Notes: a model not told the origin generated them from the letters alone. 16,036 nt of DNA from Candidatus Hydrogenedentota bacterium (GCA_903922535.1 CAIXUF010001454.1:1-16036), one strand, 5' to 3'; positions 6,426-15,040 are shown, counted from the first letter of the stretch. Numbers and translations: made by a program.

Positions 6426-6567
6426 CGCCTCCATGGGATTAAAAGGGGATAGGACACATGGGACGGGATGTAAACCCATGGCCATCGGCAAAGGAATAAT
6501 AGCACAAATAGGCCGGGAATTTCGCCCTTTTCCGGGGAAACAGCAGAGACCGGGGGAGTGGCCCCGT

Positions 6568-7338
6568 CTATGCGGTCTGGCCGCAATAGAGGCTGTCGAT
6601 GACGTTGCGCACGAACTGCTCGTCCGTAAGCCCAAGCAGGGCCGATTCGGGAAAGGCCGCCTTGCACCGGAAATGTTCGGCCAGTTCGGCGAAGAGCGCA
6701 AGGCGCGCGGCGGGATCGAGGCTGTCACGGCGCAGGATGGCCTCAATCGCCACGGCAATCTCCATGGGCGCGGTCTGCTGGCGGAGCCGTGCCTCGATGT
6801 GCGGATGCTCGCGCAGTGAATTGTATTTGCCCGCGCCGAGCAGGCTGTCGCTGAAACCCGCCGCGGGCGGGGTGCGCACGACCACCGTGTTGGCCACATA
6901 GTCCCCGAGCCGCTGGTTGAGCCGACTCAGCGCGCAGACCGTGCCGCCCACGAGATAGAACGCGGGCAGCATGTCCACCGCGCGGAGCAGGTTGCGCAGG
7001 AATATCTGGTTGAACCTGAGGCGCAGCCCGGCAGCGTCCATGACCCGCAGCCGCAGCAGCCATTTGCCGAGTGTCTTTCCCCCCCAGAACCACTCCGCCA
7101 GTATGCCGTAGCCCATGCTGATCAAGAAGTATCCCAGAATGGCCAGCGCGCCCGCGATGTCGCCGCCCAGCAGGCGCAGCGGGGCAAGCACCTGCATCAT
7201 GATCATCCCGAGCACAACCACCACCGTCAGATCTATCGTGTACGCCAGAAAACGGCTGTAGGGCCCCGCAAGGGGCACCGCGAAAGAGACGCCCTCGGGC
7301 GTGCGGATGACGAGGCCGCGAGGCCGGAATCCGTTCAT
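6568..7338 (-). CDS. RDD family membrane protein with C-terminal extension, 256 aa
   Basis: The RDD signature is present: R29 and D36 in YSRFLAYTIDL at the start of the first membrane helix (32-52), a second helix (63-83), GGKTLGKWLLRLRV (86-99) and the closing LNQRLGDYVANTVVVRT (140-156). After the RDD domain there is an extra soluble helical tail of about 85 residues (172-256). RDD proteins are thought to be membrane transport or assembly components, mostly uncharacterised. ATG 7338 overlaps the spoIIM-like stop as ATGA, and GGAGG lies 7 nt upstream. It is the last gene of the MoxR operon; a longer in-frame ORF reaching 8397 is only the shadow of the gene before it. Confidence 0.9.
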   Translation of the reverse strand: MNGFRPRGLVIRTPEGVSFAVPLAGPYSRFLAYTIDLTVVVVLGMIMMQVLAPLRLLGGDIAGALAILGYFLISMGYGILAEWFWGGKTLGKWLLRLRVMDAAGLRLRFNQIFLRNLLRAVDMLPAFYLVGGTVCALSRLNQRLGDYVANTVVVRTPPAAGFSDSLLGAGKYNSLREHPHIEARLRQQTAPMEIAVAIEAILRRDSLDPAARLALFAELAEHFRCKAAFPESALLGLTDEQFVRNVIDSLYCGQTA

Positions 7339-8336
7339 GGGCGTGCCTCCTTTCCGCGTCCGGCCCGCCAGAAATAGAGCGCCAGACAGCCCAGTTCGAG
7401 CACGCCAAAGGCTATCTTGATCCAGTAGGGCAGCACCGGCGCGTGGTACTGCGAGAAGAACGACTCGACAATGCCGGCCCACACCAGCATGACGGCCACG
7501 CCGGCAATCAGCGTCGCCAGATCGGGCGCGGTTTCGCGCAGCCGCGCACGCACGCGCTTGCGCGTGCCCCAGCCCATCAGGGCGCGCCCCAGGATGAGCC
7601 CGGCCTGCCCCGCAATCAGAATGGACGGGATCTCCACCGAGCCGTGGGGCAGCAGCCATCCGGCCACAAACACGCCCTCCCCGGCCTGCGCATAATCGGC
7701 CACCACCGCGCCGAGGATGACGCCGTTGGAGAAGAGCAGCACGAAGGTGCCCGCGCCAAAGGTCACACCCAGGGCCATGGCCAAAATGGACACCTGCGTG
7801 TTGTGCGTCATCAGCATCGCGGCGAACTGGCCATGCGCGCCGCCCACGCGGTTGTCGGCCTTTTCCTCCTCCTTCTGCACCCGCTCCTTCGGGTCGCCGT
7901 GCAGATGCGAAAAGGGCATGAGCACATCCTTCGACGACGGATTGAACAGAATCATTCCCGCACCGAACAGCACGCCCAGCAGGGTAATCCCCACGGACAG
8001 GCGAAACGCCCAGAACTGCCTGCGAAACGTTGCCGGAAACGTCTGCGTGATCCAGGCCACAAAGGAAAAGCGGGTCTGGCCCGCGCGCGTCTCGTGTATT
8101 TCGGCATAGGCCCGCGCGACAAGCGGTTCGAGACGCAGCCGCAGCACGTGGTCCTCCGGGAATCCGGACAGGCGGGCCAGGCCGCTGGCCGCGCGCTGGT
8201 ACAGGTAGTGCATGCGCCGCGCCTCTTCGAGCGTGAGTGTGCGGGCCACGTCCCGGTCCAGCGCGGCGAGCATGGCCTCCAGCTCTTCCCAGTGGGGGGA
8301 TTCGGAGGCGCCAAAGCGGCCGACATCCACAATCAT
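7335..8336 (-). CDS. SpoIIM/DUF95 family membrane protein, 333 aa
   Basis: A soluble helical N-terminus (1-100) is followed by about five membrane helices (110-132, 182-213, 222-252 in two parts, 273-292, 304-324). The family hallmark is the block MALGVTFGAGTF (187-198) and, after it, LLPHGSVEIPSILIAGQAGL (228-247), with the conserved PHGxxE. Members were named after Bacillus SpoIIM but occur in non-sporulating bacteria in MoxR loci, so sporulation should not be inferred. A charged stretch (KERVQKEEEKADNR, 150-163) lies in the loop after the first helix. ATG 8336 forms an ATGA overlap with the DUF58 stop, and AGAGG lies 8 nt upstream; an upstream in-frame start at 8387 would sit deep in DUF58. 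Confidence 0.9.
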   Translation of the reverse strand: MIVDVGRFGASESPHWEELEAMLAALDRDVARTLTLEEARRMHYLYQRAASGLARLSGFPEDHVLRLRLEPLVARAYAEIHETRAGQTRFSFVAWITQTFPATFRRQFWAFRLSVGITLLGVLFGAGMILFNPSSKDVLMPFSHLHGDPKERVQKEEEKADNRVGGAHGQFAAMLMTHNTQVSILAMALGVTFGAGTFVLLFSNGVILGAVVADYAQAGEGVFVAGWLLPHGSVEIPSILIAGQAGLILGRALMGWGTRKRVRARLRETAPDLATLIAGVAVMLVWAGIVESFFSQYHAPVLPYWIKIAFGVLELGCLALYFWRAGRGKEARP

Positions 8337-9676
8337 AGCAATTGCCTCTGCCGCGCGCTGATGTACTGGGACACCAACTGCGGGCACAACCGTTCATTTT
8401 CCGTCATGGTCATCGAAACACCCCGCTGCCGCAGCCGCAGTTCCAATTCGCGCAGGTCGTTCCACACCAAGTGCCCCGCCAGCCGCAGGTACACGTCGGC
8501 GGCGGTCTCCACGTCCGCCCCCTGGAAGACGGGCCCCACGCCCGGCGCGGGCAGCATGTTCACCATCACCAGATGACGCCGGGCGATGATGCCGACGTTG
8601 TTCAGAAATCCCTCCGCCAGTACGGGGTCGTCCAGACTGGTCAGAAAAAAGAGCATGGCACGACGGCGCAGCCGCAGCCGGAGAAAGGTGAATGCCTCGC
8701 CGAAATCCGGGTTGCCGGTGCCGGGTTCAAGCGCGAACATGGCGTCGCGGCAGGCGCTGTAATGCTGCCGTCCGTGGCCCGCGCGCACAAAGGCGCGCAC
8801 CCGCTCATCGAAGGCCATCACACCAAACAAGTCGCCCTGCCGCTGGGCCACCGCGCCCAGCACCATCGCCACGGTGATAAACCGCTCCAACTGCGTGCGG
8901 TCACTGTCAGCCGTTTCCAGATCGTTCAGGTTCGGCGCGGGCCGCGCGCTCAGGCGCGACACGTCCACCACCAGATACACCTCCTGCACGCGCTCCACCT
9001 GGAACACCTTGGTGATGGGCCGCGCCCGCTTGGCCGTGGTCTTCCAGTGTATGTCCTCGTAGGAGTCGCCCGGCAGGTATTCGCGCAGCTTCTCCACCTC
9101 GCGGCCCTTGCCCACCTGACGCTGGGCATGCACCCCCACCAGTCCCCGGTTCAGGAAGATGGCCGCAAGCCCCTTCTGCTCGGCCATCAGGTTGGGATAG
9201 CCGCGCATGCGGCAGGAGACTTCAAAGTCCCGCCGGAACGCCCAAAACCCCCATGCCGATTCCACCTCCACCCGCACCAGGGTCAGCGCATGCACGCCCC
9301 GCCGCCGCACCACGCAGGGCCATTCCACCCTGCCGGCACTGCCATCGGCCGGCAAACGCACGGAAAGAATCTCCTGCTCCGGCGTCACCGCCTCCGGCCA
9401 CAGCGCGGCAATACGGACCAGGTCCGTGCCCCCGCTGACCGTGAGTTCCAGCGTGGCCGGACGATCCACCGTGGCCCGCGCATCGTCGGGCATGGTCACG
9501 GCCACGGTTGCAAGGACGCGGCGTCCGCGCCAGGCATCGGCCGCAACCACCAGCAGGTACAGGCCGCACAGCGCCAGTATCACAGGCAACAGGCCGGGCT
9601 GCACGGCCCACAGGGCCGCAGCACCCGCGCCGACCAGCGCGGTCCAGTAGATTAACCTGTTGCCCGGGACGATCAT
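8333..9676 (-). CDS. DUF58 protein (vWA-like, MoxR partner), 447 aa
   Basis: Two N-terminal membrane helices (about 8-25 and 29-47) are followed by a beta-sandwich-like region (55-155) and the DUF58 signature GREVEKLREYLPGDSYEDIH (191-210) with WKTTAKR right after it. A vWA-like fold then starts at VYLVVDVSRLS (233-243). The metal site is DxSxxS, not the classic DxSxS, so metal binding is uncertain. DUF58 proteins work with MoxR ATPases, probably in assembling or maturing membrane or cell-envelope complexes. ATG 9676 overlaps the MoxR stop as ATGA, and AGGAGG lies 13 nt upstream inside moxR. Confidence 0.93.
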   Translation of the reverse strand: MIVPGNRLIYWTALVGAGAAALWAVQPGLLPVILALCGLYLLVVAADAWRGRRVLATVAVTMPDDARATVDRPATLELTVSGGTDLVRIAALWPEAVTPEQEILSVRLPADGSAGRVEWPCVVRRRGVHALTLVRVEVESAWGFWAFRRDFEVSCRMRGYPNLMAEQKGLAAIFLNRGLVGVHAQRQVGKGREVEKLREYLPGDSYEDIHWKTTAKRARPITKVFQVERVQEVYLVVDVSRLSARPAPNLNDLETADSDRTQLERFITVAMVLGAVAQRQGDLFGVMAFDERVRAFVRAGHGRQHYSACRDAMFALEPGTGNPDFGEAFTFLRLRLRRRAMLFFLTSLDDPVLAEGFLNNVGIIARRHLVMVNMLPAPGVGPVFQGADVETAADVYLRLAGHLVWNDLRELELRLRQRGVSMTMTENERLCPQLVSQYISARQRQLL

Positions 9677-10638
9677 CGCGGCACGGGCACCTCCTGCAAT
9701 ATGCGCTGGATCACCTCGTCCACGCCCAGTCCCTCAATTTCATATTCGGGACGCAGCACCAGCCGGTGCTCCAGCACGGGCACGGCAAGCGTCTTGACGT
9801 CGTCGGGCGTCACGAAATCACGGCCGTGGATGGCGGCGTATATGCGCGAGGCCAGGATCAGCGACTGGGTGGCGCGGGGGCCCGCGCCGACCAGTATGGC
9901 GTTGTCGGCGCGCGTGCGGCGCACCACGTCCACCATGTAGGCCAGCAGTTCCTCGCGCACCACGACCTGCGCGAGCAGCCCGTGCATCCCCGTCAGTTCC
10001 TCCTGCGAAATCACCTGCTGCACGCCGCCGTTCGCCAGCGTGCTTTCCGGCGCGTCGGCGCCGAGCATCCGCCGCGCCAGATCCATCTCACCGGCCCGAT
10101 CCGGACAGTCCATGCGGATCTTCAACATGAACCGGTCCTTTTGCGCCTCGGGCAGCGGGTAGGTGCCCTCGTACTCGATGGGGTTCTGCGTGGCGAAGAC
10201 CGTGAACAGGGGCGAGAGCGTGTGCGTGTCCCGATCAATGGTGACGCAGCGCTCCTGCATCGCCTGAAGCAGCGCCGACTGGGTCTTGGACGGGGCGCGG
10301 TTAATCTCGTCGGCAAGCAGGAAGGACGTGAACACGGGGCCCTTCACCAGCGTGAACGCGCCCGAGCGCATGTCGAACACATTGGTCCCAATGATGTCCG
10401 CGGGCATCAGGTCGGGCGTGAACTGGATGCGCGCGAAATCGCAGCCCAGCGCGCGGGACAGGGTCCGCACGAGCAGCGTCTTCGCAATGCCCGGAACGCC
10501 CTCCACCAGCGCGTGCTGGCGTGTGAATATCGCCACCAGTGCCAGGTCCACCACATCCCGCTGTCCAATGATCACGCGGGAGACCTCGTCCCGCACCCGG
10601 CCCAGCACTTCTTTCAGGGATTCAAGGCCTTGTGCCAC
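9673..10638 (-). CDS. moxR: MoxR family AAA+ ATPase, 321 aa
   Basis: The protein has the complete AAA+ set: Walker A GVPGIAKT (47-54), Walker B FLLADE (106-111) followed by INRAP, sensor 1 in ATQNPIEYEGTYPLPEAQKD (149-168) with N152, the arginine R169, and sensor 2 in GAGPRAT (251-257) with R255. Length matches the family. MoxR proteins act as ATP-driven chaperones that load cofactors or remodel partner proteins, typically through the DUF58/vWA protein encoded next door. GTG at 10638 has AAGGAAGG about 6 nt upstream. The gene overlaps the DUF4350 gene by 17 nt and DUF58 by 4 nt, so production is probably coupled. No transmembrane segment; cytoplasmic. Confidence 0.96.
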   Translation of the reverse strand: MAQGLESLKEVLGRVRDEVSRVIIGQRDVVDLALVAIFTRQHALVEGVPGIAKTLLVRTLSRALGCDFARIQFTPDLMPADIIGTNVFDMRSGAFTLVKGPVFTSFLLADEINRAPSKTQSALLQAMQERCVTIDRDTHTLSPLFTVFATQNPIEYEGTYPLPEAQKDRFMLKIRMDCPDRAGEMDLARRMLGADAPESTLANGGVQQVISQEELTGMHGLLAQVVVREELLAYMVDVVRRTRADNAILVGAGPRATQSLILASRIYAAIHGRDFVTPDDVKTLAVPVLEHRLVLRPEYEIEGLGVDEVIQRILQEVPVPR

Positions 10639-11875
10639 GATGCACCTTCCTTTCCGCCAGGGCCGCGGTCACGGCCCGGTATTGTCGCACGGTCTCCGCC
10701 GCGCCGCGCCGTCCCGCCGGACGCTGCGCCAGAATCTGCTCCACTTTTCCCGTCAGCGGGTCGTTCGAGGCAAGCCCCCCGCGAAATGAGCGCAACCACT
10801 CCCGCCAGCAAGTCTGCGGCAGGGACGCCGCAGGCACGCTGCGCCGCAGCAGCGCGGTCAGCGCAGCGCCCGCGCCCAGCCCGGCCTGCGCGCCGTCATC
10901 GTCCTGTTCATCGGGCCGGCGCGGCGCCAGCGATGTCACATTGCGCCACAGGTAAAGGCCCACCACCGCCAGCCCGGCAAGCAGGAAACCGGTGAGCCGG
11001 TAACGCCGCGCCAGGGTCATGACACCCTCCTGCCTGATCGATCCCAGATGGGCCTCGTCAAAGATGATCCGGTGCCGGTCCCGGCCTGCCATCCCCAGGA
11101 TGAACGCCGTCTGCCGGTCCCTGCGCAGCGCCTCGTTGCTGAACAGGTAACTGTCGCTCAACAGCACCAGTTGGCCCCGCCCGAAATCCCGCTCCATCGC
11201 CACGGGATGATCGCCAATGCTGTACATTGAATGCCACGCCGGTTTCGCGTCCTTGAACCACATTGCCGACCGCCACGGAACATTCGCGGGGAATCCGGGA
11301 CGATCCCCCGCGACCCCGGCGGAGAGCGATTTCAGGCTGGCGTCGGTATAGGCAAACCCAAAACCCCAACGCTCTTGCAGGTCCTGCCAGGGAAGTTCGT
11401 CGTCGCGGTCATGATCGCCCTTCGGTGTTTCCTTGGGTTTGTTCTCCGACGGCTTGGTCTTGCCGTCGGCTTTGTCCTTCTTGTCCTTTTCCGCCTGCTC
11501 CATGGCATGGGGCATCCTGGAACGGCCGTGGAACGCGACCACCACCCGCCCGCCCTCAGACATAAAGATTTCCAGCGCCTGGGCGTCCTCGCGCTCCAAG
11601 ACCCATTCCTCAAGCCCCAGTATGAACATCGTGTCGCCATCGCCGCCATTGATCCGCGTGTACTGATCCTGATGGCGGGCGGTCTGCATGCCCGGCACCC
11701 GCGACAACGCGTCGTAGAGCGCCCGCGTGCCCAACGGGTCCGTGCGGAAGGACGAATAGGGCGCGTGGCCGCCGCCGCCCTGGATGCGCAGCACCAGCAC
11801 GCCGTAGACGAAGAGCAGGAAGGCCGCCGTCAGCAGTCCGCCCGCCGCCATGGTGGTTTTCTTAGACCAGTTCAC
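10622..11875 (-). CDS. DUF4350 domain membrane protein, about 417 aa
   Basis: A basic N-terminus and membrane helix (about 11-30 from GTG 11875) precede the DUF4350 start YSSFRTDPLGTRALYDALSR (40-59). The core has SEGGRVVVAFHG (106-117) and GRGQLVLLSDSYLFSNEALR (232-251), followed by RRDRQTAFIL and the characteristic IIFDEAHLG (270-278). A second membrane helix (about 295-311) leads to a cytoplasmic tail. The lumenal domain is interrupted by a highly charged Lys/Glu/Asp stretch (about 127-162). Start: GTG 11875 overlaps the DUF4129 stop by 14 nt, with GGGGAG 13 nt upstream; ATG 11851 is a possible alternative, and TTG 11896 is less likely. DUF4350 proteins are regular members of MoxR operons, with unknown biochemical role. 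Confidence 0.85.
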   Translation of the reverse strand: MNWSKKTTMAAGGLLTAAFLLFVYGVLVLRIQGGGGHAPYSSFRTDPLGTRALYDALSRVPGMQTARHQDQYTRINGGDGDTMFILGLEEWVLEREDAQALEIFMSEGGRVVVAFHGRSRMPHAMEQAEKDKKDKADGKTKPSENKPKETPKGDHDRDDELPWQDLQERWGFGFAYTDASLKSLSAGVAGDRPGFPANVPWRSAMWFKDAKPAWHSMYSIGDHPVAMERDFGRGQLVLLSDSYLFSNEALRRDRQTAFILGMAGRDRHRIIFDEAHLGSIRQEGVMTLARRYRLTGFLLAGLAVVGLYLWRNVTSLAPRRPDEQDDDGAQAGLGAGAALTALLRRSVPAASLPQTCWREWLRSFRGGLASNDPLTGKVEQILAQRPAGRRGAAETVRQYRAVTAALAERKVHRGTRP

Positions 11876-13673
11876 CGCGCCGCAGCCGCTCCCCAAGGTT
11901 CATGATTTGGCCCACCTGATCGGGCGTGGCCGGATGGGCCCCGTACCACACCGGTTCAAACAGCGAAACGCCCAGCCGAAAGGCGGCCAGACAGTCGGGG
12001 CGCGCATGGGCGCGCCGTTCCAGTTCGCCTCCGTATTCGAGGTTCGATTTTGACCGCGCAACCCGCACGAAATCCTGCGCGGCCAGCCATGCCAGCAGCG
12101 ACAGAAACGAGGCCCGCAACGCACCCCGGTATTCGCCCTGCGCGGCCAGTTGCGCCGCCATCCGCGCCCATTCGTCATCGGGCAGGTCGGTGGCGAGCGT
12201 GTTCTCGTCCGCAAGGTCGGGCCTGGCCTCGGCCACAGGCAGCGCCGCCATCGGCGCACCGGCCGGTTGGTTGCGCCGATGCCGCCAATACAGGAACAGG
12301 GCAATGCACACAAGCAGCACCAGCAGCACCAGCAGTGTCATGTCCGCGTCGAACGCGCTGACCATGCCACCCTTCTCATTGCCTCCGCGGTTGCCGAAAA
12401 TCCAACGCCTCATCCAGTCTTTGAATTGTTGCCACTTCTCGGCCGCCCAATCGGCCCATTCCTGGATGGTTCTGATAACACCTTCGATAAAGGCCGCAAA
12501 CAGCCCCGTCTTGGGCAAATCTTTCACGCCGGGTATGCGCCACTCGTAAGGTCCATTCCTGAACACCTGATCAATCTGGCCGTCCAATTGTTCGGCGGAA
12601 GCGGGCGCGGTTTGCGCCGTCGGCGGCACGGCCGGAGCGGCCGTCTCCTGGGCACCCGCAACAGCGCCTGACAACAACGCCGCAGCCATTGCCGCCAACA
12701 CCAAACCGCCGATGGACAGGCTGCGCGTCCGCCGCAGCGCGACACGCAGGTCTTCCCCGGAATGTGCCGCCTCGCTCCGGAAACAGCGCAGCACAAAGGC
12801 CGCCTTTACCAGCGGGTCCAGCAGCAGGTAGATGATGCCCGCCACCGCAATGAAGGTCAGAGAGTCGGACCATATTCCGCCGGCCTCAACAAAACTGGTG
12901 GACACCCCAAGCAGTGTCTGCAACAGCCAGGGACCCATGGTCAGGGCGATGAGCACATTGGCCGCCAGGATCACGGGCAGGGGGCTAAGCGGGAAGAACA
13001 GCATCAGCACGATCCCCTGAAAGAAGCCCGCCAAAATCATCAACCCCTCGGGGAGCACCGTCCCCACCAGCGGCGTCACCAGGTAGACCAGCGCCGCCAT
13101 GAAAATCATGATCGACGGGCTGATCGCCCAGAGGAGCAGAAACGCCTGGCGCGGCTCTTCCACGGCGCCCTGCCGCGCCTCGCGCGACAGTTCGCGCGCC
13201 TTCATGTCCCGGCCCCGGTCGAGCACCGTGACGTTCTGGTAGAAGGCATAGACGGCACCGTACGGGATTAGCGCCAAAAGCGCCAGGGGCAGCAGCAGCA
13301 GCCCGAAGGGCTGCAAAAAGGACTGCCGCGCCGCAAGCCTGACCCAGTGGCGATCTTCCATGTCGCTGCGGTCCTGCAGGCGGTCCCAAAGCCGGCAGGC
13401 ATACACCGCCTGCCAGATCTTCATCCACAGGAAAAACACACCGAGCAGCAGCGACCCCAGCGCCAGCCGTGCCGGGTCGTAGGCCATCACCGACATGTCG
13501 GCGAAGAAGAGGACAAACAACGCCACAAAGGGCATGGCTCCGAGGTAGTAGAGGCTCAGCGCTCCCCAGCCGGACGCGCGCACCAGCGCGACCGCATGCT
13601 CGACCAGGTCGATCATGGATCCCGCCGCGGCCGCCCTCTTCGGCTTCCCGCTAGTCATGGCCGGGCCGTTCAT
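11862..13673 (-). CDS. Multi-pass membrane protein with C-terminal DUF4129 domain, 603 aa
   Basis: About seven or eight membrane helices fill residues 38-297. A second hydrophobic stretch resembling a signal peptide (IGGLVLAAMAAALLSGAVAGA, positions 321-341, then Gln) is followed by a 100-aa Pro/Ala-rich and Trp-rich extracytoplasmic segment, a final helix (446-463), and a cytoplasmic DUF4129 domain: YRGALRASFLSLLAWLA (515-531), VRVARSKSNLEY (536-547) and FEPVWYGAHPATP (572-584). DUF4129 is the domain found at the end of many transglutaminase-like membrane proteins, but no transglutaminase triad occurs here. ATG 13673 overlaps the 108-aa gene by 23 nt; ATG 13658 (8-nt overlap) is as plausible, since neither has a clear RBS. 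Confidence 0.85.
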   Translation of the reverse strand: MNGPAMTSGKPKRAAAAGSMIDLVEHAVALVRASGWGALSLYYLGAMPFVALFVLFFADMSVMAYDPARLALGSLLLGVFFLWMKIWQAVYACRLWDRLQDRSDMEDRHWVRLAARQSFLQPFGLLLLPLALLALIPYGAVYAFYQNVTVLDRGRDMKARELSREARQGAVEEPRQAFLLLWAISPSIMIFMAALVYLVTPLVGTVLPEGLMILAGFFQGIVLMLFFPLSPLPVILAANVLIALTMGPWLLQTLLGVSTSFVEAGGIWSDSLTFIAVAGIIYLLLDPLVKAAFVLRCFRSEAAHSGEDLRVALRRTRSLSIGGLVLAAMAAALLSGAVAGAQETAAPAVPPTAQTAPASAEQLDGQIDQVFRNGPYEWRIPGVKDLPKTGLFAAFIEGVIRTIQEWADWAAEKWQQFKDWMRRWIFGNRGGNEKGGMVSAFDADMTLLVLLVLLVCIALFLYWRHRRNQPAGAPMAALPVAEARPDLADENTLATDLPDDEWARMAAQLAAQGEYRGALRASFLSLLAWLAAQDFVRVARSKSNLEYGGELERRAHARPDCLAAFRLGVSLFEPVWYGAHPATPDQVGQIMNLGERLRRGELV

Positions 13674-13977
13674 TCCACACGTCGGCGGAATGGGTCGGGC
13701 TGGGCAGGCTCAGCAGCCCCCAGCCGACGATGAAGAAGAACGCCCATGCAAGAACCAGCCCGAGCATCGCGCCGGCCACCGCGCCCGGCCAGCCGTGCCG
13801 CTTCGCGCGCTGTTCCCCGCGCACGGCCTCGTCCGCCACACAGGCCGCGCACAGCAGCCGCGACTCGTGCTCGACGACGCATTCGCGGCAGTAGTACCGG
13901 CGGCACGCGGGACACCGCGCGGCCGCCTCGCGGTGCGCGTGGTTGTAGCAGCGCTGTCTGGCAAGGTCAATGCTCAA
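13651..13977 (-). CDS. B-box-like zinc-finger membrane protein, 108 aa
   Basis: The N-terminal half carries a zinc-binding set spaced like a B-box: C10, H13, C22, C25, C30, C33, H37, C43, C46. It is followed by a basic stretch (RGEQRAKRHG) and one membrane helix (about 68-90) with a short C-terminal tail. The zinc finger should face the cytoplasm, by the positive-inside rule. TTG at 13977 is the likely start: it forms a TTGA overlap with the upstream stop and has AGGA 9 nt upstream. No ATG is available near it. Similar B-box-like proteins occur in many bacteria but have no firm function; a role in protein-protein contact at the membrane is inferred. Confidence 0.75.
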   Translation of the reverse strand: MSIDLARQRCYNHAHREAAARCPACRRYYCRECVVEHESRLLCAACVADEAVRGEQRAKRHGWPGAVAGAMLGLVLAWAFFFIVGWGLLSLPSPTHSADVWNERPGHD

Positions 13978-15026
13978 TCGGAATCATCCTGCGCCGCGGG
14001 CGGCGACGTGAATACCTTTTCGGCCACCGGGGAAACCACGCCCGCACGCCCCAGGCGCATTAACCCCATGACCCCCACGAGCGCAAAAGCAATCGTGCAA
14101 AACACAAGGAACACCTGGGTCGCCATCGAGTCTCTGGGCATGGGCATCATGGATCCCGTTATGGCGCGTTCCGGGTTCAGCGTGAAGAAATAGATGCCCA
14201 GAAACATTGAGCCGAAAAAACTGACCCCGGTCAGCATAAGGACAACGACGGAAAGGTTCTTGACCGAAACCGAAAGATCGCTGTTGTTCTGCCGACGAAG
14301 CGCCACCAGCGCGGAAATGACCAGTGCGGCAAGGAGCAGCCCGTCAAAAATATTCTTGACGGCGCTTTCGACAAAAATGTCGACCGCGTGGCTGACGGCG
14401 AAGACCAGACAGAAGGCATAGGTCGCCCTGTGGAAGCCCCCCGTCTCGTGCCGCAGTTCCACCCGGCCCGCGTTGCCCTCCAGGGCGTGCAGGCCCGCCT
14501 CGACGGATTCCGCCTCAGGCTGGTCCGCCGCGAGCATTTCGGCGCTCAGCCGCCCCTGAGCGGCGTCGATGCGGGGCAGAATCTGCCCCAGCACACGCTC
14601 CGCCTTCGGGATGCGGTTCAGCGCCAGCACCCGCTCCGTGTGAACCGCCGTGGAAAAGACGCACGCGCAGGTGGGCCCGGCGATGACGTTGGCGGCCAGC
14701 CCCGCCAGCGGGAGCAGGGACAGCGCTGTAATGAACAGGCCGCCGTAGAGTCCCAGATCGGAGATGTTCCAAAGCCCCAAAAAGACCAGCAGCGCCGCCG
14801 CCGTGGCGCACAGTATGCTGATGACCGCTCCCACCGCGGTGCGCGCGTAGGCGATGCTTTGAATGTCAGCGAAGTAGAAACGTCGGACGCGCTCGGTGTA
14901 CCCGGTCGTGATCTCCAGCACCAGATGGTCGTCGGCCAGCCAAAGCGTCTGCCTGTTCGCCACGAACAGCGCAAACAGGTTCCGGCCTGTGGCCAGTTTT
15001 GTCAGGGTTGATTTGGGTTCCGGCAT
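13974..15026 (-). CDS. Multi-pass membrane protein of unknown function, 350 aa
   Basis: A cytoplasmic N-terminus (1-62), with a beta-rich PH-like stretch (LWLADDHLVLEITTGYTERV, 28-47, leading to FYFADIQSIAY), precedes helices at about 64-85 and 93-118. A conserved-looking segment GPTCACVFSTAVHTERVLAL (117-136) begins the central cytoplasmic region that runs to about 200. Four further helices follow (202-218, 225-243, 258-282, 304-325). No enzymatic motif is seen. I recall related proteins with the GPTCxCxxxTAV segment in PVC-like genomes, again without function. ATG 15026 is preferred because it lies 14 nt after the upstream stop with GGGGA 10 nt upstream; a longer reading frame to 15185 would lie within the upstream gene. 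Confidence 0.75.
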   Translation of the reverse strand: MPEPKSTLTKLATGRNLFALFVANRQTLWLADDHLVLEITTGYTERVRRFYFADIQSIAYARTAVGAVISILCATAAALLVFLGLWNISDLGLYGGLFITALSLLPLAGLAANVIAGPTCACVFSTAVHTERVLALNRIPKAERVLGQILPRIDAAQGRLSAEMLAADQPEAESVEAGLHALEGNAGRVELRHETGGFHRATYAFCLVFAVSHAVDIFVESAVKNIFDGLLLAALVISALVALRRQNNSDLSVSVKNLSVVVLMLTGVSFFGSMFLGIYFFTLNPERAITGSMMPMPRDSMATQVFLVFCTIAFALVGVMGLMRLGRAGVVSPVAEKVFTSPPAAQDDSD

Positions 15027-15040
15027 GTTTCCGCTTCCCC

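Noticed and set aside
6500..6567. Imperfect GC-rich dyad after the RDD gene considered as an operon terminator
   Set aside because: Only four base pairs are continuous, and no T-run follows it.
7335..8336. Evidence of sporulation from the SpoIIM-like gene
   Set aside because: This family is widespread in MoxR loci of non-sporulating bacteria, and no other sporulation gene is present.
7339..8397. N-terminal extension that would make the RDD protein 609 aa
   Set aside because: The extra part is out of frame with, and fully covered by, the SpoIIM gene. An ATGA join and GGAGG place the RDD start at 7338.
8342..9655. 437-aa plus-strand frame opposite DUF58
   Set aside because: His/Pro/Gln-rich composition and no motif; the minus-strand DUF58 is unambiguous. 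Long antisense frames are expected in GC-rich coding DNA.
9508..10995. 495-aa plus-strand frame opposite MoxR and DUF4350
   Set aside because: It crosses several real genes and has shadow-like composition with no domain.
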